From Tremella fuciformis (taxonomy: Eukaryota; Basidiomycota; Tremellomycetes; Tremellales; Tremellaceae), in the NCBI GenBank assembly GCA_032768795.1, contig CP136500.1, forward strand, positions 1-64,000: DNA of 64,000 nucleotides, given 5' to 3'. The notes under the pieces are model-generated. The model was given only the letters and a program-made list of their open reading frames with translations. It ran no database searches and was not told where the DNA came from. Of the stretch, positions 12,191-24,759 are shown piece after piece. Position 1 is the stretch's first letter. Each line of letters starts with the position of its first letter. Both the position numbers and the translations under genes were made by a program.

Positions 12191-12368
12191 CGGCTGAGAA
12201 CAGTCAGTTGACATCCACTAGCCCTCTGCATCTTCTCTCGCCGACGGCTTCAAGCGATCACTCTCGACGCGCGTCTCGCCCACTCGCTCTTCCATCCCTC
12301 ACCTCTCGCCACCACCTCGACACCTTGCCCCCCCCCCCCCCCCCTCGTTCCCCGGGGCGCACGACAAG

Positions 12369-13428
12369 ATGGCCCGACTACGTGGCTCACCCTACTTTAT
12401 ACCGGGATACAACAAGCACATACCGGTAGATACGAGTCTGCGTCGTCGGAATCCATCAGAGGTATTGACAGGTGTCGCGAGACGCAAGGGGACGGGAAAC
12501 GGACGACCACCGCACAGGCCTAGAGGGCGGGGCTCTAGCCACCGCCAGCCTCACCGCCAGCCTCAGTCTCCGTCTCAGCCTTGGCCGCAGGTGGAGCAGG
12601 AGCCCGTGGTGGAGCAGCCCGCGATGGAGGAAGAAGAAGAAGAAGAAGAAGAAGAAGGGGTGGAGGAAGTAGAAGAAGAGGTTGAGATGGCCAGACGGTC
12701 GTCGATGAAGAGGAGGAGAGATCCTTTGGAGGAGGATGAAGCAGAGGGCCATTGGGACGACGCTCGGGGGGATAAACGAGCTCGACCTCGACCTTCTTCT
12801 CTCATGGACATGGACCAGCTCGGATTTGGTACGTTTGTCTTGCTTCTACCTCACTCATTTGACTCGGAAGACGAATGTAAGATACGGTCAGACTGACATG
12901 CCTTTAGATGGGAATGACGTGCCGATGCCTCTGATCGATCCTCTGCCGAACCCACCTGCCCGACTGGATCCACCCGTCTCCCCTCGCCCTCTTGGTCAAT
13001 CTCTGGTCGTGCAGACACAAGCCGATTCGCAGATTCCGATGAACGAGACGGAGATCAACCTCTCGTTACTCCTCTTCATCCGTCAACAGCGGGGACAAAA
13101 GGACGGGTCTGGGCCGGATCCACCTGGCTTACCTCTTGTCCTGGGAGAGCTGGAACAACACCAACAGGAGGAAGGTCTTGGAGATCAGGAGATGACCGAT
13201 GTGGGTTGGAATGAGCAGGATGGCGACCAAGAACAGGATCAAGGACAGGGACAGGGACAGGGACGTGTACAAGGATACGGGGGAGGAGGTATCATTGAAG
13301 AGACTTCATCATGTCAGTACGGATCCTTTCAGACTGTTCTACCCTTCAACTCTGTCACAGCCGTATCCTACGTGATCATCTTCCCCGGCGGACACGAAAG
13401 CGGGGCGTGGCCAAAGGGGAGAGGCTGA
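12369..13428 (+). CDS. Subtelomeric gene family member A, acidic nuclear-like protein
   Basis: ATG at 12369 after a pyrimidine-rich leader with a C-run (12330-12347). Exon 1 is 12369-12828 and exon 2 starts at 12908; the 79-nt intron (GTACGT...TTTAG) preserves phase 1. The first 50 residues (MARLRGSPYFIPGYNKHIP and GNGRPPHRPRGRG) closely match the start of the minus-strand gene at 24462, so the two are paralogues. Next come a Gln/Pro-rich stretch, a run of Glu (12634-12657) and basic clusters (RRSSMKRRRDP), then a Pro-rich and Gln/Gly-rich tail (GQGQGQG). The 3' end is uncertain: the open frame stops at 13428, but a donor near 13309-13316 and an acceptor near 13362 could lead into another frame (LPRRTRKRGVAKGER) ending at 13595. 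Looks like a chromatin or nuclear protein; that is inference from composition. Confidence 0.6.
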
Positions 13429-13599
13429 TCCATAGCTGTCCGTCTGATCGGTCTCGAGTCTTCGGGAGAGGGAGAACGCTCTGGTGGATTGAGCATTCAG
13501 CAGAGGGCGAGGCTCATTCTCGACTATCCGACATTCGGTATGCTCCTGTGACTGTTTTGGGAATATGGTATGTCCTTTTCCATCTCTCCACATGACTGT

Positions 13600-15280
13600 C
13601 AGTCTTCCATGTCTAGTGCCCTCCCGTTGTGCACAAGCCTGACGAGGTAGTTTTCGTGCGTCATCGGGCCGACCAAGAAGAGCAAGGGGAGTGGGGAAGT
13701 TATATACGACACAGAACATATCGTGTATCAATACTTTTGGAAAGATAGAAGGACAGGATAGGGGGCAGGGACGGTATCCGGATAGAGTCAGGATGGGTGA
13801 CAGTCGCTGCATGATTGGAGCCGCTGTATGACCGATGGATGATCCATTCGGCTCGCTATCAAGAAGCGTGTTGTTGTTGTTTTGTTCTCTCTCGTAGTAA
13901 GTTAGGGTGGTGAATGACACCTCGACATCATGTATGACCTGCAGTAGCTCTGGATCTGGTATGTTCCATCACGCCTCAAGCCTTTTCGTCGGACGTTTGT
14001 AACAGCAGTGCAGTCTGGACCATCGACCGTAGATTACACGGATAGGCAGTCTTCGACGTGAAATGGTGGAGGAACTTCATGAGTGATGATCGGATCCTAT
14101 GGGCGATGACATTGCACATGGTGCGGGATCGAGTGAAAATCAGGCGAGACTTGGTGAGCTTACAAGGTGGACGAGGAGGGGAAGAACGATCTGATCCTTA
14201 GGGTATCTTCCTCGACACGGCACAGCGCTCCATTCCATTTCTATCCCACATCAGGTATGAGAGTATTGCTGACATGGCAAGACATGGTCATGATCTTGGC
14301 TCGGACAAAGACGGAAATTGCACGGAAATTGGATATTGAATGTAAAGTTCACAGGGAACAAGTCTATGCACCATTTTGACCGGCATCAAGCGATGCTACG
14401 TGATTGATATCTCGGCTCAAAGCCCATGACAGCCCAGCTGATGCATATAGAGATGGGGACAGAGTACAAGACCAGGTGGGATGATATCCTGCCGACTGGC
14501 AAACAAGGCATTGGGGACGTGACCAATGAGCATTAATGGCGGCATACCCTATCCGACGTGCGATTGTCTTTACATGCTTTTCCAGCCCTGTGTGGTTGTT
14601 TGAATAACAGCAGAAACTTGAATGTACATGAGGCTACTTCTTGTTCAAGATCACTTGGCTACATCGCCAGCTAGAGAATGTGCAGATGACGAAGGTATGA
14701 TCCCCAATCACGTCATTCCATTCAACACTGGTTCTCGTTTATGATGACAAACTCATCTTTGTGCAAAGTGGGGAAGGATTAGATGGGCGAGCAGGACAGG
14801 AGAAGTATAAATGAACACAGAGGCTACTTTTTGCAGCAAACCAAATGCCCCGGATCTCTGCTGCCATGTACATGGGACACGTACTGTTCGCGCCCTTGAC
14901 GCCTTGGTGTGCGACGCAAAACAATATCGTGAGCGCGAGCTCCCTCGCCGCGCCTCAAACACAGACATAAGATATGGTCACCAAGGCATAGTGTTTGCCC
15001 CGCATAAGCGCAACCAGGAGCATTGGCTTGGACCATCAACGCAAGCTGTTGTCGCGGTCTCTGGCCCAAGCTGTGATATTGAACGAGGAAAAAGGAGGGA
15101 GTTGCCCCAACATTCAGCTTCATGCTCTGAAAGGGCACATACGGTGTACACCGACCGGACGTCTGGCCGTTTAGTTTTGATCCCCATCGCTTGCCTGGTC
15201 GAGACGTGACTGGCGAGACGCCATGGGATACGATGAGATATGGAGAGCTGACTTGCTGATTTGCTGATTGAATGCACTAC
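13600..15280. other. No gene recognised
   Basis: Short frames only. Contains two copies of the dispersed 17-bp motif (14623-14639, 14812-14830). Confidence 0.4.
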
Positions 15281-15288
15281 TAGCACCG

Positions 15289-15402
15289 ATGAGTACAACC
15301 CACGCCTCGCATGCAGAGAACTCGGATTCGAGCAGCTCCATGCTTCATACTACCTCACCGGTGACTCACACTGGTCGAACACGCGGGTCTACCAAACAGT
15401 GG
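15289..15402 (+). CDS. Possible first exon, unknown gene
   Basis: ATG at 15289 opens a Ser/Thr/His-rich N-terminus (MSTTHASHAENSDSSSS) ending GRTRGSTKQW at a potential donor (GTGAGG). No convincing downstream exon was found before the decayed LTR at 15.7 kb, so this may be an isolated relic. Confidence 0.25.
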
Positions 15403-15659
15403 GTGAGGGAGTGTCGTGGACTGGGCGCAAGGGGAAGATGGGTGATAAGCCGGGTTCTTGTGAGCCGGAGTCAGCGTCCTGGTGGTAGCTGATCGCAAGG
15501 CTGATGGCGAGCAGTTGAGAGTAGAAGGCAGAGCAATACCTAGTCTCTCTCAGCCGATACCGGTGTATGAGGTACACCGCGTGGAAGAGCGATGTGGGAA
15601 GCCAAGTCTGCGCAGACCAGACCATGTGAATCGTCAACCATGATCTGCGATGCTTGTGT

Positions 15660-16010
15660 CATGAACGACCGAACTCCGACTTTGCTCCGCCCTTCGACTC
15701 AACTTCAAGTAATCTTCGCTTTGCTCCGACTCCGCATCATTGGGACATCTACCCACGACATCACTGTTCACCCAAGTGTTCACTTGAACACAGGTCCCAT
15801 TCACCCGAACAAACCCTAGCCTTGGACGACATGCCTGCCACGTTCACCTGAACGCAAGCAGCGTTCACCCAACCCCCTTTGGTCACATGAACGCCTTCCA
15901 GAAGAAGTAGTATTTGACTGTTCATCCAAACGATCACCCAAACACTTGTGGCGTTCACCTGAACGCCTATTGTATATATAAACCCGCGACTTTCTCGTAG
16001 ATGCCCCAGC
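15660..16010 (+). mobile_element. Decayed LTR fragment (same family as the 36.3-37.0 kb solo LTR)
   Basis: Contains about eight copies of a dyad motif related to GTTCACCTGAAC (e.g. 15778-15789, 15842-15853, 15953-15964) followed 9 bp later by TATATATAA (about 15973-15981). Order, spacing and some intervening words (CTTGGACGAC; AGAAGAAGTAGTATT versus AGGAGAAGTTATTAC) match the U3 region of the solo LTR at 36277-36953 read on its minus strand. Outer ends and target duplication are not recognisable. The 73-codon frame at 16001-16222 just downstream has no other support. Confidence 0.6.
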
Positions 16011-16369
16011 GATGGATCAGTTTCACATCTCCCAGTGACTTCCCCTCCAGTCCCAGTCCCCCATCCCAGTCCGATCCCATTTGGTCAAGTTCGACCTCGC
16101 CGGAGTCAAACCTCCCAGTCCATGTCCTTGCTCGACGAGCCAGTGACGACTTCGTTGGGTTACAGCCCCAACATTCTTGCTCCGTTCCTCCTTCGTCACT
16201 ACCCAAGGGAGCCCAGGCGTGACAGCTTGGACTGGTCGCGACGGCCCAGTCCTGCACGTACAGCGCACGGACATGAACATGGATGTGCGAAAATCATCCG
16301 AGGTGAGTGGCTTGGTGCTTGACGGAGAGGATCGCTCATTTGGTTCAGCTAGCATAACCGTCTGGTAGG

Positions 16370-18370
16370 AGACATCGACATCGGCCCCTATGTGATGTAT
16401 ATTGGATCAAGGATGTATGACCGGTAACGCCAGCAACGCACCCACTGACCGTAGAACACATCTCATCTACACCGTTGCCGTACCTGGGGCTGTAGCCTGA
16501 GACTAGGTCGTCCGCATGTATATACAGTACTCGTGGTCCCACTCGCACCCTAGAGCTCCCCGGAACTGCAAGCAGGTACCCTGCTGCTAGTCAACGACGT
16601 CAATCGTCACGGTGAGGCGGTGAGACTGGCAGTAAGGCGAAACTCCTGCAGGGCCCGTCCGGACCGCTACTAGAGGACAATTTCGTTCAGCGACTTGTGA
16701 CACCCGTCACAATGACGCCCGACGTACCATGTACCACGTCCCAACGGGTCAAGCGTGCAGGGTGACATCCTCGATGGATACATGACTGGGTCCCAAGCAG
16801 TATTCACCCTCAAGCAGAGGAGGGTTCAGCCCCTGTTGGACGTCTGGCATTGCCTCAGGACATACTGGGCCTTGAAAAGTAGCCTGCAGTACAATTGAGT
16901 AGTCTGTACACCTTTTGATCATTTGTCTCGCATTCCAGAGACCGTGGGATGTCCGGAATCTGGATCCCGAGACTTCACGACGTTTTAGCAGAGTCGTCGA
17001 TTAACGTATGGGTGCAGGTTCAGTCTAGCTAAAGCTGAAGCTCACTTTGATGTCTATGAACACGAGGTGAATGTGAGTGCGAATGGGAGGTGATGAGCTA
17101 CCCTACGAGGATTAATTTGTCATGTACCCGCTCGTACACTACACGTCAAAGTGCCGCCACATCCTTGCCCGGGCATGATCCTAAATGTCAACCACAAACA
17201 CCCTTGGTTCAAATGTGCATGAGGGGAATCATACACGGGTACCAGGGGCTAAATGTTGGCATTGAGTGTAGAGCCGTCAGAGAGGTTTGGGCCGTCCCCG
17301 GATGCGATGCGGCCGGAGCAGGTAGCTCTCCCCTGAACCCTCTGCTGCCAGTCAACGAAGAGTGAAAGAGTCACACTCATGGTCTTTCAGTAAGCAGACA
17401 GACGAGATCTGGTAGCGTAGGAGGACCCAAGGGCTACATTTCTGCATGACCAGTCGATCTGTACTTACCGGTCCAAGAACACGCGGGTTTCCGGTCAAGG
17501 GGTCCCGGCTGTCCCCAAACACCGTTCTCGCTTGTTTCATTCATTAACGGACCGGTCTCTTGACTGCTCTCAAAGTCTCACTGACGAGCGCCCGGATCTT
17601 GGGGCTACTTTCCTCATCTGTGCGTATGACATGAGGACTGAGTACACGGACGTCGAGCTCAATGTTGTCTCCTGGTCTCGGCAGGGGGGAGTCCCATCTT
17701 GTACGGCACGTTCTGACCCCGGATTACCTTTATTGAATGCATGCAGTCTCAAGTAGCTTGGAATGTACACAGGGCTACTTCGCTCTGTAATGAGAACGCA
17801 GTATAACCTACCTCGTGCGCATTAGTGAGCAATTCATGATTCCCGGATTGGGACGTATGGACAAGGCGAGAGGCCATTCCAGTGAAATCACCGCCGGCAG
17901 AGAAACCATGGCATGTTAAGCGTTCAAAGAGTAGCCTCATGTACAAAGAGCATGGAGCTATACGTGCTAGTAGACTGGCCCGCATTGTCCACGAATCGGC
18001 GCGCGGCGGTGTTAGTAGTATTTGCGGTCGAGTTCGTGTCATAACAAGCTCAACTGCAATGTCATGAGCGGGAAACAAGCTTGCAAGGACCACTCCGGTT
18101 GAGGCAAGCTGGGACTATGTCAAAAACATACGTTCATCAGGTGACCATCGCGGCAGGCGGTGCTTGCTTGGCCGACATAAGTCGCGAGGGAGGTGAGGAT
18201 TTTGGCAGGAATGTGGCTTCCTTCTGTTGCCGCAAGCGGTCTGCCATGCTCGAAAGCGGACCCAAACCTCATCTCGACTGACGCAAGCACCCCAGCTCAG
18301 CCGATGAGCTCGAGCTGACGCCCAGACTTTCTATACGAGGTAGTTCGCCCTCGCGCGCTCCCCAGCTACT
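16370..18370. other. No gene recognised
   Basis: Short frames in every phase without coding character or matching splice sites. Copies of the 17-bp motif are the only structure noticed. Confidence 0.4.
17764..17945. mobile_element. MITE-like element bounded by the 17-bp motif
   Basis: A 182-bp segment with TGTACACAGGGCTACTT at its left end and the inverted partner AGTAGCCTCATGTACA at its right end. It has no coding capacity and no clear target duplication (left flank TTGGAA, right flank AAGAGC). Called MITE-like only because of the inverted ends. Confidence 0.3.
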
Positions 18371-18377
18371 CGTTGGT

Positions 18378-19650
18378 ATGTACCGGGATGTGTATCGCTA
18401 TCACCGGTCAAAGGGGCATTTAACCTGCCTTAACAGGCGATGGTCGAAGACGAACGTGCAGAGCAGGTTACCCGTCGTTTTTCCCCAACCAGAAGACGTG
18501 CGAATTCCTCCTTGGGTGGTGGATGACGCGATTGCCCCGGAGAACGTGACCATACGTCTTGCGAATCACTTCTCTGGCTCGCAGATGTTTCCGAGGCGTG
18601 TTTGACTGTGTAGTTGATCTGCTTGGCATATGCTGGATCTCAAACCTCTCGACGTCAGGGTCATCCTGAAAGGGGGGTGCACTTTGGACGATACCGACGT
18701 CGTACGATGCTGGAAGGGTCCTTGGATGGAGAGTTATCTATTGGGAGTTGGCGATGTGGGAAACTGGGGTAGTCATACCAGATCGGCACCTCGTCAGACT
18801 TGGGGCTTTCGGACGATCCCTTCAGCTCTGGTGGACCACTGTCCAGCCTACTATTGCCCCTTGCACCGCCTCTCGATATGAGATTGGTTGCCTGGCTCTG
18901 TCTCCACGGTAGTCAACTACGCGTTTCTGCATCAGCCTCTATCAAGATATGACCCATCATCCATCCGCTTCTTTGATAGCAAACAGGCGGCGGACCATGT
19001 TCAAGTTGGGTCTGTCAACCACAACCATCGAGACTCTCTGCCCAACACCTTCGACGATAGAAAGGGAAGCAGTATTCGACCGGAAACAGCGGTATCCCTA
19101 GCTGATGAACTGCATGTGAGTTGTGCTCTTGTCCCGCTTCTCACGTGTGAGGGAAACCGAATAAATTGACAGATCGGTAAGGCCATGGTGCCGGCCTTTC
19201 TGAAAATCACCCATCCCGGTCTGACCATCTTATATCCTGCCTGGTCCTCCCAGACTCTGGCTCATGTAGGATGATGCTAAGCCTGATTACGATCTCCATG
19301 TGTCTCTGGACGAGTCTGCACCTGACGGCGCACGTCTGCTGTCGTTGTTTCTGGTCTTGATTTACCTGGAAGGCTTTATGCCTGCTGCTGTCCACTGATC
19401 ACTCTTGCCAGAGGAATCAGACGGAGCTCCAATCAAGGTATGATCGGTGCAAGAGAGCACGTCGGTGGTGCTTCAGGCGACAACAAGGACAGGGAGGAGG
19501 AAGGAGGAGAAGAAGAGGAAGAAGTGGATATTCGACTGGGCGCTTTGGGCATGCTGGATTCCTGTTCGATTTGGTGGATGCGAATGAGCAGAGTGTGCCT
19601 TTGTGTCTGGAACTAGGGACACCCTGATGGCAGAGAAGGCAGACGCGGAT
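18378..19650 (+). pseudogene. Decaying or unresolved multi-exon gene
   Basis: Protein-like pieces, mostly in one frame: 18480-18605 (VVDDAIAPENVTIRLANHF), 18630-18880 (WKGPWMESYLLGVGDVGNWG), 18900-19113 (ending SIRPETAVSLADELH). The last has a good GTGAGT donor at 19114 and an acceptor at about 19171, leading to IGKAMVPAFLKITHPGLT. A frame jump near 19263 then gives DDAKPDYDLHVSLDESAPDG and LFLVLIYLEGFMP, and an acidic stretch (DREEEGGEEEEEVD) follows at about 19485. In-frame stops at 18605 and 18881 and the jump near 19263 argue for decay. Family not recognised. Confidence 0.4.
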
Positions 19651-19659
19651 GGGTGGGTG

Positions 19660-22600
19660 AAGTGAAAGTGACGTTGTTCTCGGCGTTGAGTGCTCGGCGT
19701 CTAGCGGTCCCTTCAAGTCTGCTTGGTCGTCTGTTACATCCTGTCTTGAAGCATACACGAGTGTCTATGGTCCCCCGTGAACGCTGGCTGACTACAAGTC
19801 TGTCTGGTATTTCGGCCGGCCGGCCATTTGCAGTCGTCCGTCGTCCATACATTACAAGTATACCGGTCCGTAGATGGATCGTACGCGCATTGTGTTCTCC
19901 TGCCTCTGAATGGGATGACCTTTAGCTTGGACATGGGCGTGAGCTTGGGGTCGGAAATCGGGTGGTGGGGTGGTGTCCCATATCAAACGCCAGACGACCG
20001 GGACCTTTCAGGAGGGCAGCCCGGCCAGTTTCTTTCGGGTATGCAGCGTTCAGGGCGGAAGTTCTCGTGTAGTGAGAGCGGAAACAAGAGCAAAAGGGAC
20101 TGATGAGTGCGTGCATGTCGATCAGCTGACTAGAACAGAAACACGAGTCAAGCGTAGCAGGCCATCCTCGGTCGGCTTTGATATATCTCTGACCACCCGC
20201 CAGACTGGGTTGGATGGGCCATACAAGACTGGGAACGCATGACATCTTTAGAAAGTAGCCTGATGTACATTCATGTGGAAGTCAATAGTTTGAGAGCGCT
20301 TGAAGCTTTGTTGATGGCAAAGTAGCGGGAAACGATCAAGGGATAACGTGAGCTGCCCCGTCGGTCAGCAGATAGGTAGGTAGGCTATCTCGAGCAGGAA
20401 GAGAGCTTTTTGAGAACACGCATAAGTAGCCCCATGTACACAAAGTTGTTCCTTATGGATGACAAAGTGGTTACGGATCGATAATGTCCAGTACCATGCG
20501 TTTCAGTCAGAGTCTTACTGCCGCACTTTGATACCCATACCGGAAGATACTAACCTGGTCCCGCCCAGCCGAGATCCCTCTTTGCGGGACTTGCAGAACG
20601 TATGTATCATCGACGCACCACCTCCCTTTGTTTGTCGACACTATATCCACCACCGAACATGTGACATCAAGGTGATGATGTGTCAACGGAGTGCGAGTCG
20701 CAAGTACCGCATGCCGCTTGACAGCGTGTCTGGATAAGGGGATGAGCTACGGTGGCTGCCACTCGTCACCTCGACAAGTTACGATCTGATTCAGCGCTAG
20801 AAGTGATCAGGGGAGACAAGGGCTTCATAGGCATTGACTGTCACCTCGCTGCACAGGGCGAGCTTGAACACCTGACAAGTCACACAGAAGGGGTATGACA
20901 ACGTTGCTGGCACTTTCTGAGTCACGTACGCTCGATAAGACGCCAGAGGAAAGAATATCTGGTCAGTCCTCCACCCTCATGTCCGTTTCAACAAGACCCC
21001 TCGCCCTGTTTTGCCATGCACAACAGACGTCGTGGAGCGGATCCGGATGGGCGAGGATGCTGACTATATCTCTTTATGGTCAACAAGGACACGGTCTACC
21101 CGAATATCAGCCAGTCGTTCAAGTTTGGGTGTTTCATCGCGTTGGAGTAGATTCCCCTCGTCATTTCTCAAGCTTGTGATATCTTCACGGTTGACCTCGA
21201 GTGCCCCTCCATCCTTCCCCGTCGCGGCAGGAAACGACCCGTATCTACCTACAGGCATGGATCTCAGCGACCCGACCTCAGCATATCCCACCACATGCGC
21301 CCAGTACAATGTACTGCCTCACAGGCTAGTTCACGGGACCCAGGGCGAGATCGGTAACTTACGTTGTTGTCAAGCAGCAGCGTTGCTGGACAAGTCGCGG
21401 AAGTGTATGTCACCAGTGAATATGCCCAGACGTTTGGAGGATGAAGCATCGTCTTTGCAACACGATTCTCTTTGCAACACGATTCCGATGACTCTGAGGA
21501 ACAGATGACTTACATGGATTGGGACGGAAATGGGAGGGAGAGGAGGTGGAGCGAGGAGGATGCACCTCCGGCTCAGTGGTCTGACCGACGGTCAAGGTGA
21601 AGATGAGGCAAGTTCTGGAGTGTATGCACGGTCTTACATCCGAACGCACTATCCTACGAGTCTCTGTCCCATACAACACCGACATCGTGAAAGATATCCT
21701 TGGACGATGATCTCGTATTCGTCATATATCTCTCCAGGGGCCAGACTACATTTGCTCGCTGGGCTGGGACTTGATTTGGGCACAGCCACATGCCTAATGC
21801 GATACTAAATGTCCTACCGTGTTGAGCGACCGATCTGCTCTGAACTGACGCTGAGAACAACCAAAACGACAGCAACAACGACGACAACCACAAACACAAA
21901 CACAACGACCAAAAAGCCCGACCACCAGCTCGACGATCGCATTGGACTCATCATCGTACTCCATATAGGTGGGTTGAGAGAGAGGTGGGCCGTGGCGGTC
22001 GGTGGGAGACGAGTGCTTAGGGTTCACATCAGTTCATTTCTGCTATGTGTCCTCTAATGAGATCCAGCATACGACTGTCAAGCAAATTCCCAGTCAATTG
22101 TCCGGTATCTCATCATGCATACACGAGGCTACTTTTCTAGATTGTTGAATCACTTTCACAAGTGTTTAGACACTGCGAGGATCACGGTCAAAGACTATCA
22201 CAAATGAAACTCCATCGTATCGCTGTTCGTCAGATACTGTATCTTCGGGAATACAATCCTGCGCACTGGTCTCCTACAAGATCTCTTGGTCAGGTATCGC
22301 AATACCCCAATGCAGGTATGTACAGTCCCCAAACTACCGGCCGCCTCACTTTCCGTACGCGTCACACTCGATACAGTATGTGGCACCATTGGTCTCACTC
22401 GCAACAAGCACGCACTCAGACGCCGTGTCTGAGCATCCCATTAGCCCGTTCACCGCCGAAACGTGGAGAAATCTAGAGATTCCTTGGCTCTTTGTGGTGC
22501 TACGCAAGCTCATGCCAGCTCCCTTGGCCTCAGGTAATGGAGCAAGCCCTCCCCACCTCTTCCTCGGAGCTGCCAGTCAGTGGAGTACTATATGGTCCGC

Positions 22601-23480
22601 CGATGTGATTGTCGCAAGACTCTCTCTGGACATCTAATGGGGATCGACGAAGCATCACGCAGATCTCACGAGGACATGAATACACTGCGCATGGAGACTC
22701 GGTCTGCCTGTCTCGATAGATATGCTTACGGGGCTGAACAAGACTGTGTATTCTGACCCCTTGATCGATGATTCGCGGTCCGTCAGACGGTGGTGGATTG
22801 AGCGGCTTGATACTACAGAGAAGGGAGAGGATAAATGTCCGGCTGTCCCTGCTCACGCCTCACTGGTGAGAGAGTTGTCGACGTTGACGGCGCAAATACA
22901 CCCCGTGTGGGCCGAACGGCTCCCTCTTTTCCGCCCCCGAGTTAGGCCTCACGGGGTTGTTGTGGGTGCTGCTGTTGCTCCTCTTTGCGTCGTCAAACCA
23001 AGGGGCATCAGTGGCTTCCGCGCACAATGGATCTTCTGCAAGAGTCAGATGGACTCATGATGGGTGAATCCGATCGCCATTCTACGGATATGTCGGGATA
23101 TGACGATGTCTGGTATAGACACGATTCGTCCCCGGACCACTGTCCACTGCCCGTCTGAGCTCAGCTTGACTCAGCTCCCGGCTTGGCTTTGGAAACCCGA
23201 ATGAGACTGGCGATATTGTTGAAGAACCCTCTGCTATGCCCTTGACAATCACAAGCTCATACTCAATCTCGGCGAGTCGAGGATGATGGCCAATCTCTGA
23301 AGTGTCGAAGGCCGACTGGTCAGAGTCAAGCTCATCGATGATCGTCCACTGTCCATGCCTGCGCCTGGCGGTTCCGACACTCCACTCGATACCGGTACGG
23401 GTACGGCCGGCACACCAGCGACCATCGGTGAATCATGGCGGCATGTGATTAAATGTCAGCATCTGTGATTCTGCTCTGCC
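19660..23480. other. No gene resolved
   Basis: Several 80-110-codon frames (e.g. 20459-20737 starting MTKWLRIDNVQYHAFQ; 22162-22476) with weak protein-like character, none supported by a second exon. Three copies of the 17-bp motif are here. Confidence 0.35.
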
Positions 23481-23483
23481 CAA

Positions 23484-24462
23484 CTAGACCAGATCCAAGG
23501 AGATGTTTATATGGATGAGGGCTAGGTATCGCACAACGACGAACTCACGGTCCACCTGATCTTCCTCTTCAGGACCAACACCCTGATCTCCTTCTGCGGG
23601 TGTGGTAGCTTGTCCGCCGACGCCCACGCCCGCGTCCACATCCACACCATTTACAGATTCCTTGGCATCTTGATCTTCTTCACTCCCGAAGTCCTCATCA
23701 CGGTCTGGTATGCGATGTAGGGTTGAGCTCCGCAAATCCGATACTGCACAGCGTCAACAATCCGTTTCTGATCTGTCCATGGCGACAGTAGAAGAGAGCG
23801 TGTGCGTGGAGAAATTGATGAGCGGGAAAGTAGTTACGTTGGTAGCGTTGTTGCGTATCCTGTGGCAGTTGTCGATGAGGCGATATTGAGAAGGATCCGT
23901 CTGACCCTGCGCCGATGACCCGATCACAAATGGGTTGGGCCGACGTCCTAGAAAGTTGCTTTTGCTTGGCCTGGTGTACAAGTGACGCGTGGAAGTCAAG
24001 CTCATCATCCCCGCCAAGGTCGTCGTGGTCATCATCATCTTCCCTTGATCTCTTGCCCGATGGCGTCACACCGGGCACCTTTCCAATGTCCTCATCCTCG
24101 TCCTCTTCCCCTTGGTCCTCCGCTCCTTTTCCCCCGGAGGCTTCTACCGAATCTGCATGTACACGCGGACCCTCACGTTGACTCGCAGCTCCTGTATTGC
24201 TTCCCTCTGCCGGACCCACGCTCACACCTGCCTCCACGTTCATGTCCACGACCGTGACCGATCCTGATCCTACATCCTCTACAACGACGATCTCCACTCT
24301 CCTCTTCTTCGGTCGACAAGCGGGTCGACCATTGCCTCTTCCGGCCGACCGTGAAACCCCTGTCCTGATTTCGGAAGGGTAGCGATACCGGTTGGATGTA
24401 TCGGTAGGGATGTGATACTTGTATCCGGGCAGAGTGTAAGTGCCACTCGGTAGGCGACCCAT
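23484..24462 (-). CDS. Subtelomeric gene family member B
   Basis: ATG at 24462-24460 starts MGRLPSGTYTLPGYKYHIP, matching member A (12369) over about 50 residues, including the words HIP-DTS, PSE, TGV and GNGRP. The first exon continues through KKRR, a variable middle, and an acidic stretch followed by KRSRED and more Asp. A later acidic frame (DEDFGSEEDQDAKESVNGVD) near 23700-23550 probably is a second exon ending at the stop at 23484. The connecting intron, whose acceptor may be the CAG near 23750, was not pinned down. Upstream codons to 24723 lack homology to member A, so I start at 24462. Composition suggests a nuclear acidic protein; function unknown. Confidence 0.55.
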
Positions 24463-24759
24463 TGATCTCGAAGGCGATGGATCTGAGTGACTGAAGGATG
24501 GATGGATGAAAAGTTGCTCTTGTACTGTGCAGGAGGAGAACGTATCACGTAATACCGGGACTCTCGCAATGGTGCGAAAGGTAGTAAAGAGCTTTACGTA
24601 ATGCATCACCTTCTGCCAACCATCTTGCGACACACACGTACAATCTTTTCCTTGCACCTCTTTCAGCTTTTTGAGTACGTCATGCCCGGCACAATGGGTG
24701 GGTGGCGTCAGGATCCTCTGCACTTGACGAGGTCACAAGATGCCATGTGTCACGTTGGC

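Larger units (their letters stand above)
14623..22135. repeat. Dispersed 17-bp motif, eight copies
   Basis: Consensus TGTACA-n(2-4)-GGC-TACTT. Forward copies: 14623-14639, 14812-14830, 17764-17780, 22116-22135. Reverse copies (AAGTAGCC...TGTACA): 16877-16893, 17930-17945, 20253-20269, 20424-20440. All lie in the gene-poor belt between 14.6 and 22.2 kb. One forward/reverse pair bounds 17764-17945. Identity unknown: terminal repeats of a small mobile element, or a regulatory or structural site. Confidence 0.6.

Noticed and set aside
13339..13920. Minus-strand open frame of 193 codons
   Set aside because: It lacks an ATG start (only GTG, which this eukaryote would not use) and is antisense to the 3' part of the better supported 12369 gene.
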